A stretch of 64,000 bases of DNA from Burkholderiales bacterium (GTDB taxonomy: Bacteria > Pseudomonadota > Gammaproteobacteria > Burkholderiales > Burkholderiaceae_C), in contig JAECRL010000007.1 of the NCBI GenBank assembly GCA_016000265.1, positions 118,376 through 182,375 on the forward strand, in the 5' to 3' direction. Numbering within the stretch: the first letter of the stretch is position 1; each line of letters opens with the position of its first letter. This document shows, one piece after another, positions 37,700 to 45,564 of this stretch. The translations under genes were made by a program, and so were the position numbers. The notes under the pieces were generated by a model. It saw only the letters and a list, made by a program, of their open reading frames with translations, was not told the DNA's origin and did not search any database.

Positions 37700-38527
37700 A
37701 TGCAACTCGAAGCCCTGTTCAAACAACCCCAGGCCCTGCCGGCCATCCCCAAGATCGTCCACGAGCTGATCGACAGCTTCAACAACCAGGACGTCTCCAT
37801 CGACGAGATCGCCAAGAAGCTCGCCGCCGACCCCGTGCTGTCGGCCCGCCTGCTGCGCCTGGCGAACTCGGCTTACTACCATGTCTCGCGCAGCATCGGC
37901 ACCGTCAACGAGGCCCTGTCCATGCTGGGCTTCGTGACCGTGCGCACGCTGGTCATCAGCTCTGGCCTGACCGGTGGCTACAAGTCCATGCCCGGCATGG
38001 ACCTGACCCAGTTCTGGCGCTACAGCCTGCACACCGCGGCCGTCTCGGGCTGGCTGGCCAAAAAAGCCGGCGTCAACGGCGACCAGGCCTTCACCGTGGC
38101 CCTGATGCACGGCATCGGCCAGCTGGTGATGCACGCCGGCATGCCCGAGCAGATGCTGCAAGTCGACAAGCTGGCCTCCCCGCTCGACAGCCGCCGCCTG
38201 GACATGGAATCGCAATCCTTCGGCTACAACTTCGCCTCCGTGGGCGCCGAGCTGGCCCGCCAGTGGCGCTTCCCGGTGAGCTTCGCCGACGCCATCGCGC
38301 AGTTCCCCGACCCCACCGCGCACACGCCCTTCAACCCGGTGGCCGGTGTCATCCACCTGGCGGCCTGGCGCGCCCGCGCCGAGCACAACGGCCTGCAAGC
38401 CGCCGAGCTGGCCGCGACGCTGCCCGCCAGCGTGGCCGTCAAGCTGGGCCTGAACCCGCAGACCCTGCTGGACGACATGCCGCCGCTGTCGGAGCTCTCC
38501 GAAGGCCTGGAAGCGCTGCTGAGCTGA
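37700..38527 (+). CDS. HDOD-domain signalling protein
   Basis: A 275-aa protein consisting of one HDOD domain: LPAIPKIVHELIDSF, then VLSARLLRLANSAYY and a central LMHGIGQLVMH. HDOD domains are HD relatives that generally lack full catalytic residues and act as regulatory scaffolds, often with c-di-GMP or two-component signalling. The start at 37700 has GGAGG 9 nt upstream (in GTAGGAGGCGGG). It is convergent with priA. Partner unknown. Confidence 0.88.
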   Translation: MQLEALFKQPQALPAIPKIVHELIDSFNNQDVSIDEIAKKLAADPVLSARLLRLANSAYYHVSRSIGTVNEALSMLGFVTVRTLVISSGLTGGYKSMPGMDLTQFWRYSLHTAAVSGWLAKKAGVNGDQAFTVALMHGIGQLVMHAGMPEQMLQVDKLASPLDSRRLDMESQSFGYNFASVGAELARQWRFPVSFADAIAQFPDPTAHTPFNPVAGVIHLAAWRARAEHNGLQAAELAATLPASVAVKLGLNPQTLLDDMPPLSELSEGLEALLS

Positions 38528-38551
38528 CGCCCCGGCGTCAGAGCAACCGCG

Positions 38552-40681
38552 TCAGATCGACAGCGGGTCCACGTCCACCGCCCAGCGGATCAAACCGCTG
38601 CGGCGGTGTTGCCCTGCCAGCGCCAGCCACACCGGCTGCGCCTGCGTGAGGAAGCGCTGCAGCGCGGGCCGCTGCGGTGACTCGATCATCAGCTGCGCGC
38701 GCTCGACGTTGGCCACGCGCTGGATCGGCGTGGGCACCGCGGGGTAGAGCGTCACGCCCCCGGCCCACGCCGAGACCGCCTCGATGGCCGCTTGCAAGAA
38801 GGCCTGCGCGGCCTCCTGCGTTTTGCCCTCGGCGCGCAGCAGGGCCAGGCTGGCGTAGGGCGGCAGCCCGGCCGAGGCGCGCTCCTGCAGCTGGCGCGCC
38901 GCGAAGGCGGGGTAGTCGTAGCTCACCAGGGCCTGGTAGAGCGGGTGCGTGGGGTGCCAGGTCTGGATCCACATCTCGCTGCGATCGGCCACGTCGGCGT
39001 CGCGCCCGGCTCGACCCGCGGCCTGCAGCAGCAGCGCGAACTGGCGCTCGGCCGCGCGGAAATCACTGGCGAACAAGGCCGCATCGGGGTTGACCGCCGC
39101 CACCAGCGTGATGCGCCGAAAGTCGTGCCCCTTGGCCACCATCTGCGTGCCCACCAGCACGTCGACCTCGCCCGCGTGCACGCTGGCGAGTTGCGCCTCC
39201 AGCGCCCCTTTGTGCTTGGTGACGTCGGCGTCGATGCGGCCCACGCGCGCCTGCGGCAGGGCCGCGGCCAGCTGCTCTTCGAGGCGCTCGGTGCCCCGGC
39301 CCACGGGCTGGATGTCCTGGTTGCCGCAGTCGGGGCAGGCGTGCGGCACGCGCTCCGAGAAGCCGCAGTGGTGGCAGCGCAAGGTGCGGTCGACCTTGTG
39401 AAAGACGCGCCAGGCGCTGCAATGCGGGCAGCCGCTCTTCCAGCCGCAGTCGCTGCAATGCAGAACCGGCGCGTAGCCCCGGCGGTTGAGCAGCACCAGG
39501 CTTTGCTCGCCGCGCTCGGCGCGCTCGGCCAGGGCGTCGAGCAGCTCGCGCGACAAGGGCGGCGGCTCCTGCCCGCGCGGCAACTGCGGCGAGCGCGACA
39601 GGTCCAGCAGGCGCACCCGGGGCATGCCGCCCCCGCCCACGCGCTCGGGCATGGACAGGCGCAGGTAGCGCCCGGTGCCGCCTTCCGAGCCAGGCAAGGC
39701 GTTGAACCAGGTCTCCAGGCTGGGCGTGGCCGAGCCCAGCAACACGGGCACGCCTTCGAGCCGCCCGCGGTAGACGGCGAGGTCGCGCGCGGAGTAGCGG
39801 GCGCCGTCTTGCTGCTTGTAGCTGGGGTCGTGCTCCTCGTCGACGACGATCAGGCCCAGGCGCGGCAGCGGCGTGAACACCGACAGCCGCGTGCCCAGCA
39901 CCACGTCGGCCTGGCCGCGGTGGGCCATGAGCCAGTTGCGCAGGCGCTGCGCAGGGGTCAGCCCGCTGTGCAGGGACACGATGCGACGCCCCGCGAAACG
40001 CTCGGCCACGCGCGCCTCCAGCTGCGGCGTGAGGTTGATCTCGGGCACCATCATCAGCACCTGGCGCCCGGCCTCCAGCACGCGCTGGGCCTGGCGCAGG
40101 TAGACCTCCGTTTTGCCGCTGCCCGTGCTGCCCCACAGCAGCACCGACTGGGGCGGCGCCTCGGCCAGGCGAGCCAGGGCATCGGCCTGCTGAGGGCTCA
40201 GCTCAGGCAAGGCGGGCTCGGGGTTCGAGCCGTGCCGGGCCGCGGCCTGCGCGTCGTCGGTGGCCATGGCCTTGTCCAGGCGCTTGAGGCGGCGCTGCAA
40301 CTGGGTCTGGTCCAGCTGACGCAACTCGGGCGGCAGCACCATCAGCGCCATCTCGCCCAGGCTGCGCTGGTAGTAACCGGCGGCGAAGGCCACCAACTGG
40401 CGCCAGGCAGCGGGCAGGGGGGGCAGGGCGTCGAACACCTCGGCGACGGGCTTGAGGGGGCCCTCGTGGGCGGCGGCGGCGCCGTTCGCGCTGGCGTCCT
40501 CGCCCCACACCACCCCGGTCACGACGCGCCGCCCCAGCGGCACCCGCACGAGGGAACCCGCCGGCAGGGGGTGGGGGCTCAGGTAGTCGAGCGCGCCCCA
40601 CAGGCCACTGTGCTGGGGCGCCTCCACCACGACCCCGATGCGGCAGGCGGCGGGCGCCTCGGTCTGATTCGGTGAATGCAT
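38552..40681 (-). CDS. priA: Primosomal protein N' (replication restart helicase PriA)
   Basis: A 709-aa 3'-5' helicase that reloads the replisome at stalled forks. The N-terminal DNA-binding part is followed by Walker A (WGSTGSGKTEVYL), the DEEH box (VVDEEHDPSYKQQDG), LLNRRGYAP, and the paired zinc cysteines (CSDCGWKSGCPHC and CHHCGFSERVPHACPDCG). Length is close to the E. coli protein. An inverted repeat TGTCAG/CTGACA at 40692-40710 lies directly upstream. Its promoter side faces the DnaA-box-rich region. Confidence 0.96.
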   Translation of the reverse strand: MHSPNQTEAPAACRIGVVVEAPQHSGLWGALDYLSPHPLPAGSLVRVPLGRRVVTGVVWGEDASANGAAAAHEGPLKPVAEVFDALPPLPAAWRQLVAFAAGYYQRSLGEMALMVLPPELRQLDQTQLQRRLKRLDKAMATDDAQAAARHGSNPEPALPELSPQQADALARLAEAPPQSVLLWGSTGSGKTEVYLRQAQRVLEAGRQVLMMVPEINLTPQLEARVAERFAGRRIVSLHSGLTPAQRLRNWLMAHRGQADVVLGTRLSVFTPLPRLGLIVVDEEHDPSYKQQDGARYSARDLAVYRGRLEGVPVLLGSATPSLETWFNALPGSEGGTGRYLRLSMPERVGGGGMPRVRLLDLSRSPQLPRGQEPPPLSRELLDALAERAERGEQSLVLLNRRGYAPVLHCSDCGWKSGCPHCSAWRVFHKVDRTLRCHHCGFSERVPHACPDCGNQDIQPVGRGTERLEEQLAAALPQARVGRIDADVTKHKGALEAQLASVHAGEVDVLVGTQMVAKGHDFRRITLVAAVNPDAALFASDFRAAERQFALLLQAAGRAGRDADVADRSEMWIQTWHPTHPLYQALVSYDYPAFAARQLQERASAGLPPYASLALLRAEGKTQEAAQAFLQAAIEAVSAWAGGVTLYPAVPTPIQRVANVERAQLMIESPQRPALQRFLTQAQPVWLALAGQHRRSGLIRWAVDVDPLSI

Positions 40682-40759
40682 GCTGGGTTCTTGTCAGTCA
40701 GATTCTGACAGACGCATGAAGAGGGGACCCCAAGTCGTTGATTTTCCTGGGGTCGACCC

Positions 40760-41404
40760 TTATCCACGGGGTCTGTGGATAACTTTGTGGGAAAGCTTTG
40801 CAAACGCTCGCTAAATGCTTGTCGCACGGCGATTTGCCTCAGTTTGCCTCAGAAAGAGGCAGTCCCCGCGCCCCCATGTGAATCAAGCACTTAGCGACGC
40901 CTTGCGGGCATCACACCGGTTTGCACCCGCCGGTGGGGCCTGGCACAGGGGGAGGGCGCCGCGTGGGGATAAGTTCGTCGCGAGCGATCAAAACAAAGGG
41001 TATTCCCTAGTTGCTCATTGCCTTACACGGCTTGTCAGCGGGTGTGAACTTTGTCACGGTCGCGAACTCACCCGTGGATCTCGGACACGTCGCCACGGCC
41101 GCCCTGGGGCACCCGATGCGTCACTTACCGCCGCCAGGCAATGCGGCACTGGAGCACCCACCTGTAAGTGCTTGATTTGTCGATGTGCACCGCCGCATGC
41201 AAGCTGTGGATAACTTTGTGGGGAAAAAAGGGATGACCGGCGTGGCGCCCCCGTCGACCCAGGTTTTCCCTCGGGTGTCTCTGCGTTGCGTCAAATCGCA
41301 TTTCCTCATATGAATCAAATACTTGGCACGCAAACACGGGGCTTTCAGCGGCGTTGGCGCGATCGGAAAAAGGGGGTCCCTCGCACGCCACGTTTTGGGG
41401 ATAA
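40760..41404. other. DnaA-box/iteron region with duplicated layout (origin-like)
   Basis: The ~966-bp gap between priA and the 70-aa gene contains two perfect DnaA boxes (TGTGGATAA at 40774-40782 and 41205-41213), an inverted TTATCCACG at 40760-40768, and TGGGGATAA at 40964-40972 and 41396-41404. Two CATRTGAATCAA elements start at 40875 and 41307. The three elements occur twice with nearly equal offsets (0/+102/+191 and 0/+103/+192), so the region looks like a ~431-bp duplication in which these sites were kept. Additional CAAGCA(C/T)TTA elements lie at 40808-40821 and 41165-41174 in the opposite sense. It could be a replication origin or a DnaA-binding regulatory locus. Confidence 0.6.
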
Positions 41405-41647
41405 CTGAAAGTCAGTGGGCACGGTTTTCGCGCGCAAAACGCCCGAAATGGGGAGCCCGAAGGCGCGCCGTGGTGCACGCCGGAAACCCCCGCCCGGGTG
41501 CGCGTTCGCAGGCCCTCGGGAATGCCCGACGGGCGCGTCCACTGGGTGACTCTCGGGTTATGCTTTGGGTGTGTGCTCGGCGCAGGTCGCCTGCTGACGT
41601 GCCCGGTTCACCCCATCACAACCCATCAGCCATTAGTGAGACAAACA

Positions 41648-41860
41648 ATGAGCTTCTCGATCGAATCCAAACTCGGCGACCTGCTGGACAACGAAACCAC
41701 CAAGGCCATCCTGGAAAAGCACCTGCCCGGCATCTCGACCCACCCGCAAATCGCCATGGGCAAGGGCTTCGCCCTGTCGATGGTCGCCAAGTTCTCCGGT
41801 GGCCTGATCACCGACGACCTGCTGCAAAAGGTCAACGCCGAACTGGCCGCCCTGGGCTGA
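41648..41860 (+). CDS. Small 70-aa stand-alone domain protein
   Basis: A 70-aa soluble protein (KLGDLLDNETTKAILEKHL, PGISTHPQIAMGKGFAL, FSGGLITDDLLQKV). The LLDN..T.AILEKHLPG..... motif recalls a short helical module found at the C-terminus of some secreted hydrolases, but here it stands alone. Function unknown. It is followed by a strong bidirectional terminator and preceded by the DnaA-box region. The ribosome site is weak (GTGAG). Confidence 0.7.
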   Translation: MSFSIESKLGDLLDNETTKAILEKHLPGISTHPQIAMGKGFALSMVAKFSGGLITDDLLQKVNAELAALG

Positions 41861-41918
41861 TCGGCTGCCACGTGCCCCCGGTCAGGCTCGGCCCGACCGG
41901 CGCGCGCACCGCAGACAA

Positions 41919-41948
41919 AAAAAAGCCTCCCGCGTGGGAGGCTTTTTT
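41919..41948. terminator. Bidirectional rho-independent terminator
   Basis: A stem AAAAAAGCCTCCC / GGGAGGCTTTTTT with a GCGT loop and T-runs on both strands. It separates the 70-aa gene from the convergent AdeT-like gene and should serve both. Confidence 0.92.
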
Positions 41949-41976
41949 CATGGTGCCGCACCCGTCGGTGCGCGGG

Positions 41977-43044
41977 TCACGGCCAGGTTTCGGTCGGCTG
42001 GCCGCAATCGGACGCCGAAGGGGAGACGTCACAGCGGATGCGCTTGATGATCTTCAGGCCCTTCTTGTCGTAGAAGCCCTTCTCGGCCATCTCGATGCGG
42101 CCCTCGCGCATCAGGTTGATGTAGCGCTCGGCGTCGACTTCGGAGGGGTCCATCCAGAACTTCGCCGGGATGGTGGCGTCGGCCTTCTTGGTCAGCTCGA
42201 TGACGGTGTCGAAGCGGGTCAGCCAGGCCTCGCGCGACTTCTGGCCATAGCCCTCGGGGAACTTGTCGCGCTTGAAGATCATCTGGTAGGTCAGGATGGT
42301 CAAGGGGAAGCGGTGCACCGCGCCCTTGGTGCCCATGCCCTTGTGCAGCTCCAGCGGCTTGAACGCGATGGAGGGCGCCATCACCACGTCCACGTTGCCG
42401 TTGTTGAACATGGTGCCGAAGTTCATGACGTCGGCCGACACGGGGCGGGCACCCACGCGCTGGATCAGCTGGGCCTGGGCCTTGTCGTGGTCGAAGGCGG
42501 CCACGCGCTTGCCGCTGGCGGCTTCGAGGTTGCTGATGGCGCGGTCGTTCACGAAGGCGTAAGCCGCGCCCAGCGGGGCGATGCCGCCCACTTCGTAGGG
42601 GCCCTGCACCATCAAGGAGGCGGCCTTGGGCGAGCTGAAGGTCTGCACCGTCTTGCGCACGACGTCGATGCTGGCGGCCATGTCCAGCTTGCCCTTGCGC
42701 ACGATGGTGGAGGCGCCGACGGAGTCGAGCGCGGCGGTCAGGGAGTTGAAGCCCCGGGTGCGCAGGGCGGTGGCCATGACGGCGTCGCACTGGCCGGTGC
42801 GGAAGTCTTCGACGGCCACGCGCTCGTCGATGTAGACCTTCAGCTCGATGTCGGCGCCGTGCTTCTGCATCTCCAGCGCGTAGTCCTTGGCGCTGTTGTA
42901 GCCGTCACCGCTGGTGCCCAGGATGTCGAAGACGCAGACCTTCTGCTTGGCTTGGGCGGCGGGCGAGAAAGCCAGGCAGGCCGCCAGGGTCAAGGCAGAC
43001 CAGGCGCCCAGCGATCGGGTCGGTGTCGGGAAGGGGGTGTGCAC
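41977..43044 (-). CDS. Putative periplasmic solute-binding protein, AdeT1/2-like (paralogue 2)
   Basis: A 355-aa exported protein closely related to the product at 1879-2952: KQKVCVFDILGTSGDGYN, GGIAPLGAAYAFVNDR, and PLELHKGMGTKGAVHRFPL. The signal peptide ends at PAAQA. Conserved Cys residues occur at both ends of the mature protein (KVCVFD; IRCDVSPSASDCG). The start is GTG at 43044 with GGAG 7 nt upstream. There are no transporter genes beside it. Two copies in one 64-kb window suggest expansion of this family in the genome. Confidence 0.77.
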   Translation of the reverse strand: MHTPFPTPTRSLGAWSALTLAACLAFSPAAQAKQKVCVFDILGTSGDGYNSAKDYALEMQKHGADIELKVYIDERVAVEDFRTGQCDAVMATALRTRGFNSLTAALDSVGASTIVRKGKLDMAASIDVVRKTVQTFSSPKAASLMVQGPYEVGGIAPLGAAYAFVNDRAISNLEAASGKRVAAFDHDKAQAQLIQRVGARPVSADVMNFGTMFNNGNVDVVMAPSIAFKPLELHKGMGTKGAVHRFPLTILTYQMIFKRDKFPEGYGQKSREAWLTRFDTVIELTKKADATIPAKFWMDPSEVDAERYINLMREGRIEMAEKGFYDKKGLKIIKRIRCDVSPSASDCGQPTETWP

Positions 43045-43205
43045 AGGGTGTCTCCGCGATGTTGTGGCGACCGCATGCCGCGGCCAGCGAATCGACGAGC
43101 ATAGGCGGGCTGGCCGCTTCGGCCGGGGCCATTCGGGGTAAACCCCGATCCCTCAGCCCCCTCGGCAAGGAACATCCGGCGTCACCTTCGCCCGGGGTTC
43201 GGCGC

Positions 43206-43691
43206 TCACAACCAGCCCGTGCAACGCGGGGCCCCGCACCGGCAGCGCAGGCGCCCGGCGTGGTGCGTGGGGCCGTAGCGCGCGGTGAGTTCCTCCCCGG
43301 CGGCGATGTCGCGCAGGGCGTAGAAAGCCACGCGTCCCTGCTGCACTTTCATGACCATGTTGGGCGTGCAGGCGTGGTTGGCGAAGCGCATCGGGTCCGT
43401 GGAGGCGGAGGCGTCCACCGCGCGCTTGTCGGAGATGGCGACCATGAAGATGCGGCCGGTGCGGCGCTCGGCCTCGCGGGCGCGGCGGCGCGCTTCGGCC
43501 AGGTCGATGAACTCGCCGCGGAGTTCGCCGATCTTGCGCCGCGCCGGGATGGGCTCTTCGGCGAAGGCGCCCTGGCCGTCGATGGCGCTGGGGCCCACGC
43601 GCACGCGGAATTTCTGCGGGTCGGCGATGCCGCGGGGGGCGACTTCAGGCGTCAAGTCCGCGGGGCGGAGGGTGGTTTTGAGGGTGGGCAT
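43206..43691 (-). CDS. SET-domain protein, putative lysine methyltransferase
   Basis: A 161-aa protein with a complete SET domain. Visible motifs are the N-terminal GPSAIDGQGAFAEEPI, the SAM-binding FANHACTPN (the NHxCxPN signature), the ELTARYG strand, and a post-SET CRCGAPRCTGWL zinc cluster. Bacterial SET proteins may methylate ribosomal, DNA-binding or host proteins; the target here is unknown. Its 5' end overlaps the 3' end of the upstream gene by 40 bp, so translation is probably coupled. Confidence 0.85.
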   Translation of the reverse strand: MPTLKTTLRPADLTPEVAPRGIADPQKFRVRVGPSAIDGQGAFAEEPIPARRKIGELRGEFIDLAEARRRAREAERRTGRIFMVAISDKRAVDASASTDPMRFANHACTPNMVMKVQQGRVAFYALRDIAAGEELTARYGPTHHAGRLRCRCGAPRCTGWL

Positions 43692-44524
43692 GCCCCGCCA
43701 TCATCGGTCCATTCCAGCACGCGCCAGCGCGAGGACTCCCCGTCGAGCGTGAGTTCGGCCACGTCAGCGTCGGCGTCGCGCTGGAGCCGCCACGCTCGGC
43801 TCAGGCCCTCGCGCTGCGGCAAGGTCGAGCGCTCCACGCGCCACCGCGAGCCGTCCAGGCGACCGAAGCTCAGCTCGTGGTCCAGCCAGTCGGGCGCGGC
43901 ATCGGGCTGGTGCAGCAGCACGTCGAGCAGGCCGTCGCCCGGTCGCAGGCCCCGGGGCCAGGGTCGCTGGCGGCCGCGCAACAGGGCCAGGTGCGCGCCG
44001 GCCTGCAGCAGGCGGCGGCCGTCGTCCTGGCCCGCGGCGTCGAGGCCGGCCAGGCAGCGATAGGGCCCCACGGAGTCGGGCAGGCGCTGCCAGACCTCGG
44101 TGGCCTCCACGTGCACACCGATGCGGATGACGCGGTCGGGCGCATCAAACAGCATCCAGGCGGCGTCGGGCTGCTGGGCCGGTGGGTGGTAGTCGCAGCG
44201 ACGCAACCAGGTGCTCAGCTCGCCCTCGGGGTGGGCGTCAACGCGGGTGCAGCCGACGAACGCCGTCTGGTGGCTGAGGGCGGCGAGCTGGTGGGGCGAC
44301 ATCGCCGTCAACGGCAGGCCCGAGCGGGCCACCATGGCGGCTGCCGGCACACGCAAATCGGCGTGCCAGAGGCTGGTTTGCAGCCAGCGTGCCCAGGTCG
44401 TGGTGTCGGCCTGCGGGGCGCCGTCGCCGAAAGCCGGCGGCGTCTGCAGCAGGGTCCGCACCCAGACCCCGCGGTAGTCGGTCGGCACGCTGGTCGACGG
44501 CGGCATGGCTGACGGGTTGTGCAT
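43652..44524 (-). CDS. Hypothetical protein, beta-rich, lipocalin-like pattern
   Basis: A 290-aa cytoplasmic protein with the repeated pattern DYRGVWVRTLLQTP, TTTWARWLQTSLWHADLRVP and ALSHQTAFVGCTRV, which suggests a lipocalin-like barrel. I recall similar bacterial hypothetical proteins with 'WVRWLQT..WHADLR', but no function. The start at 44524 has AGGT about 12 nt upstream; an ATG six codons later is possible. It overlaps the SET gene by 40 bp. Its product may be a binding partner or substrate of the SET protein, which is inference only. Confidence 0.6.
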   Translation of the reverse strand: MHNPSAMPPSTSVPTDYRGVWVRTLLQTPPAFGDGAPQADTTTWARWLQTSLWHADLRVPAAAMVARSGLPLTAMSPHQLAALSHQTAFVGCTRVDAHPEGELSTWLRRCDYHPPAQQPDAAWMLFDAPDRVIRIGVHVEATEVWQRLPDSVGPYRCLAGLDAAGQDDGRRLLQAGAHLALLRGRQRPWPRGLRPGDGLLDVLLHQPDAAPDWLDHELSFGRLDGSRWRVERSTLPQREGLSRAWRLQRDADADVAELTLDGESSRWRVLEWTDDGGACPPSKPPSAPRT

Positions 44525-44748
44525 GGTGTGGGGGACCTGAGCGCACTGTACACAGGCTGGGTGCCTCAGTGCGCGGCATCTGCGCCACATCAACCGAATG
44601 GATGGAAGGCGGGCGGCCCCGGGTGCCAGACTGCAGGTGCGCTAGGGATGGCGCCGTCGCAGGGGCTGTGGCTTGATCGAGGCCAGGCGCCTTGTCCCCG
44701 GAGCCGCCCGCGAGTTCACCGTTCAACCCTCACCCGCACAGCCATCCC

Positions 44749-45564
44749 ATGCCCGCCGTCAGCCTGACCAGCGCCCTGCGCGCCGAATACCAGCAGCTCT
44801 TCGACAGCTGCCAGATCAACCCGCAGGCCATGCCCACCATCGAAAAGATGGTCGGGCGCATGCTGCAAAACGAGGCGCGCTACCGCAGCGTGGGCGAGCC
44901 GCTGGGGGTGCCCTGGTACGTGGTGGCGGTCATCCACGCGATGGAGGCCAGCCTGGACTTCAGCTGCCACCTGCACAACGGCGACCCGCTGACGGCGCGC
45001 ACGGTGCAGGTGCCGGCCGGGCGACCCCGCACCGGCCAGCCGCCCTTCACCTGGGAGGCCAGCGCGAGCGACGCCTTGCAACTCGACCGCTACCCGCAGT
45101 GGACGGACTGGTCGCTGCCCGGCATCCTCTTCAAGTGGGAGGGCTACAACGGCTGGGGCTACCGGCGCCACCACCCGGAGGTGAAGTCGCCCTACCTGTG
45201 GGCGGCCACCCGCCACTACACACGGGGCAAGTACGTGGCCGACGGCACCTGGTCGGCCACGGCGGTGAGCAAGCAGATCGGCGCGGCCGCGCTGTTGCGG
45301 CGCCTGGCCGAGAAGGGCGCGGTCGACGCGCCGCCCTTCACCACCGAGCCCGACCTGGCCGCCGCGGTGCAGGCCAGCGGGCCGGCCTTGCGCTACAACA
45401 CCCGGGGCGTGACGCCGGGTGGCCTGGCGCTGCAGCGCTACCTCAACACCTTCCCCGGCATCTTCCTGCGCGAAGACGGTGTGTTGGGTGAGAAGACCTC
45501 CAACGCCTGCCGCCAGGTGTTCGGCCGCTACCTCAGCGGCGACCCGCGCGAGGGCCGCGCATGA
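44749..45564 (+). CDS. Lysozyme-like peptidoglycan hydrolase domain protein
   Basis: A 271-aa protein. The core reads VPWYVVAVIHAMEASLDFS, then CHLHNGDPLTARTVQVPAGR and PPFTWEASASDAL, which matches the muramidase-type domain of phage-like endolysins, with a Glu in HAMEAS in the catalytic position. A C-terminal segment (LQRYLNTFPGIFLREDGV, then GEKTSNACRQVFG) resembles a peptidoglycan-binding repeat. No signal peptide is visible. It is coupled by an ATGA overlap to the patatin gene. The open frame begins upstream at a TTG (44692), but 44749 is the first ATG. Confidence 0.72.
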   Translation: MPAVSLTSALRAEYQQLFDSCQINPQAMPTIEKMVGRMLQNEARYRSVGEPLGVPWYVVAVIHAMEASLDFSCHLHNGDPLTARTVQVPAGRPRTGQPPFTWEASASDALQLDRYPQWTDWSLPGILFKWEGYNGWGYRRHHPEVKSPYLWAATRHYTRGKYVADGTWSATAVSKQIGAAALLRRLAEKGAVDAPPFTTEPDLAAAVQASGPALRYNTRGVTPGGLALQRYLNTFPGIFLREDGVLGEKTSNACRQVFGRYLSGDPREGRA

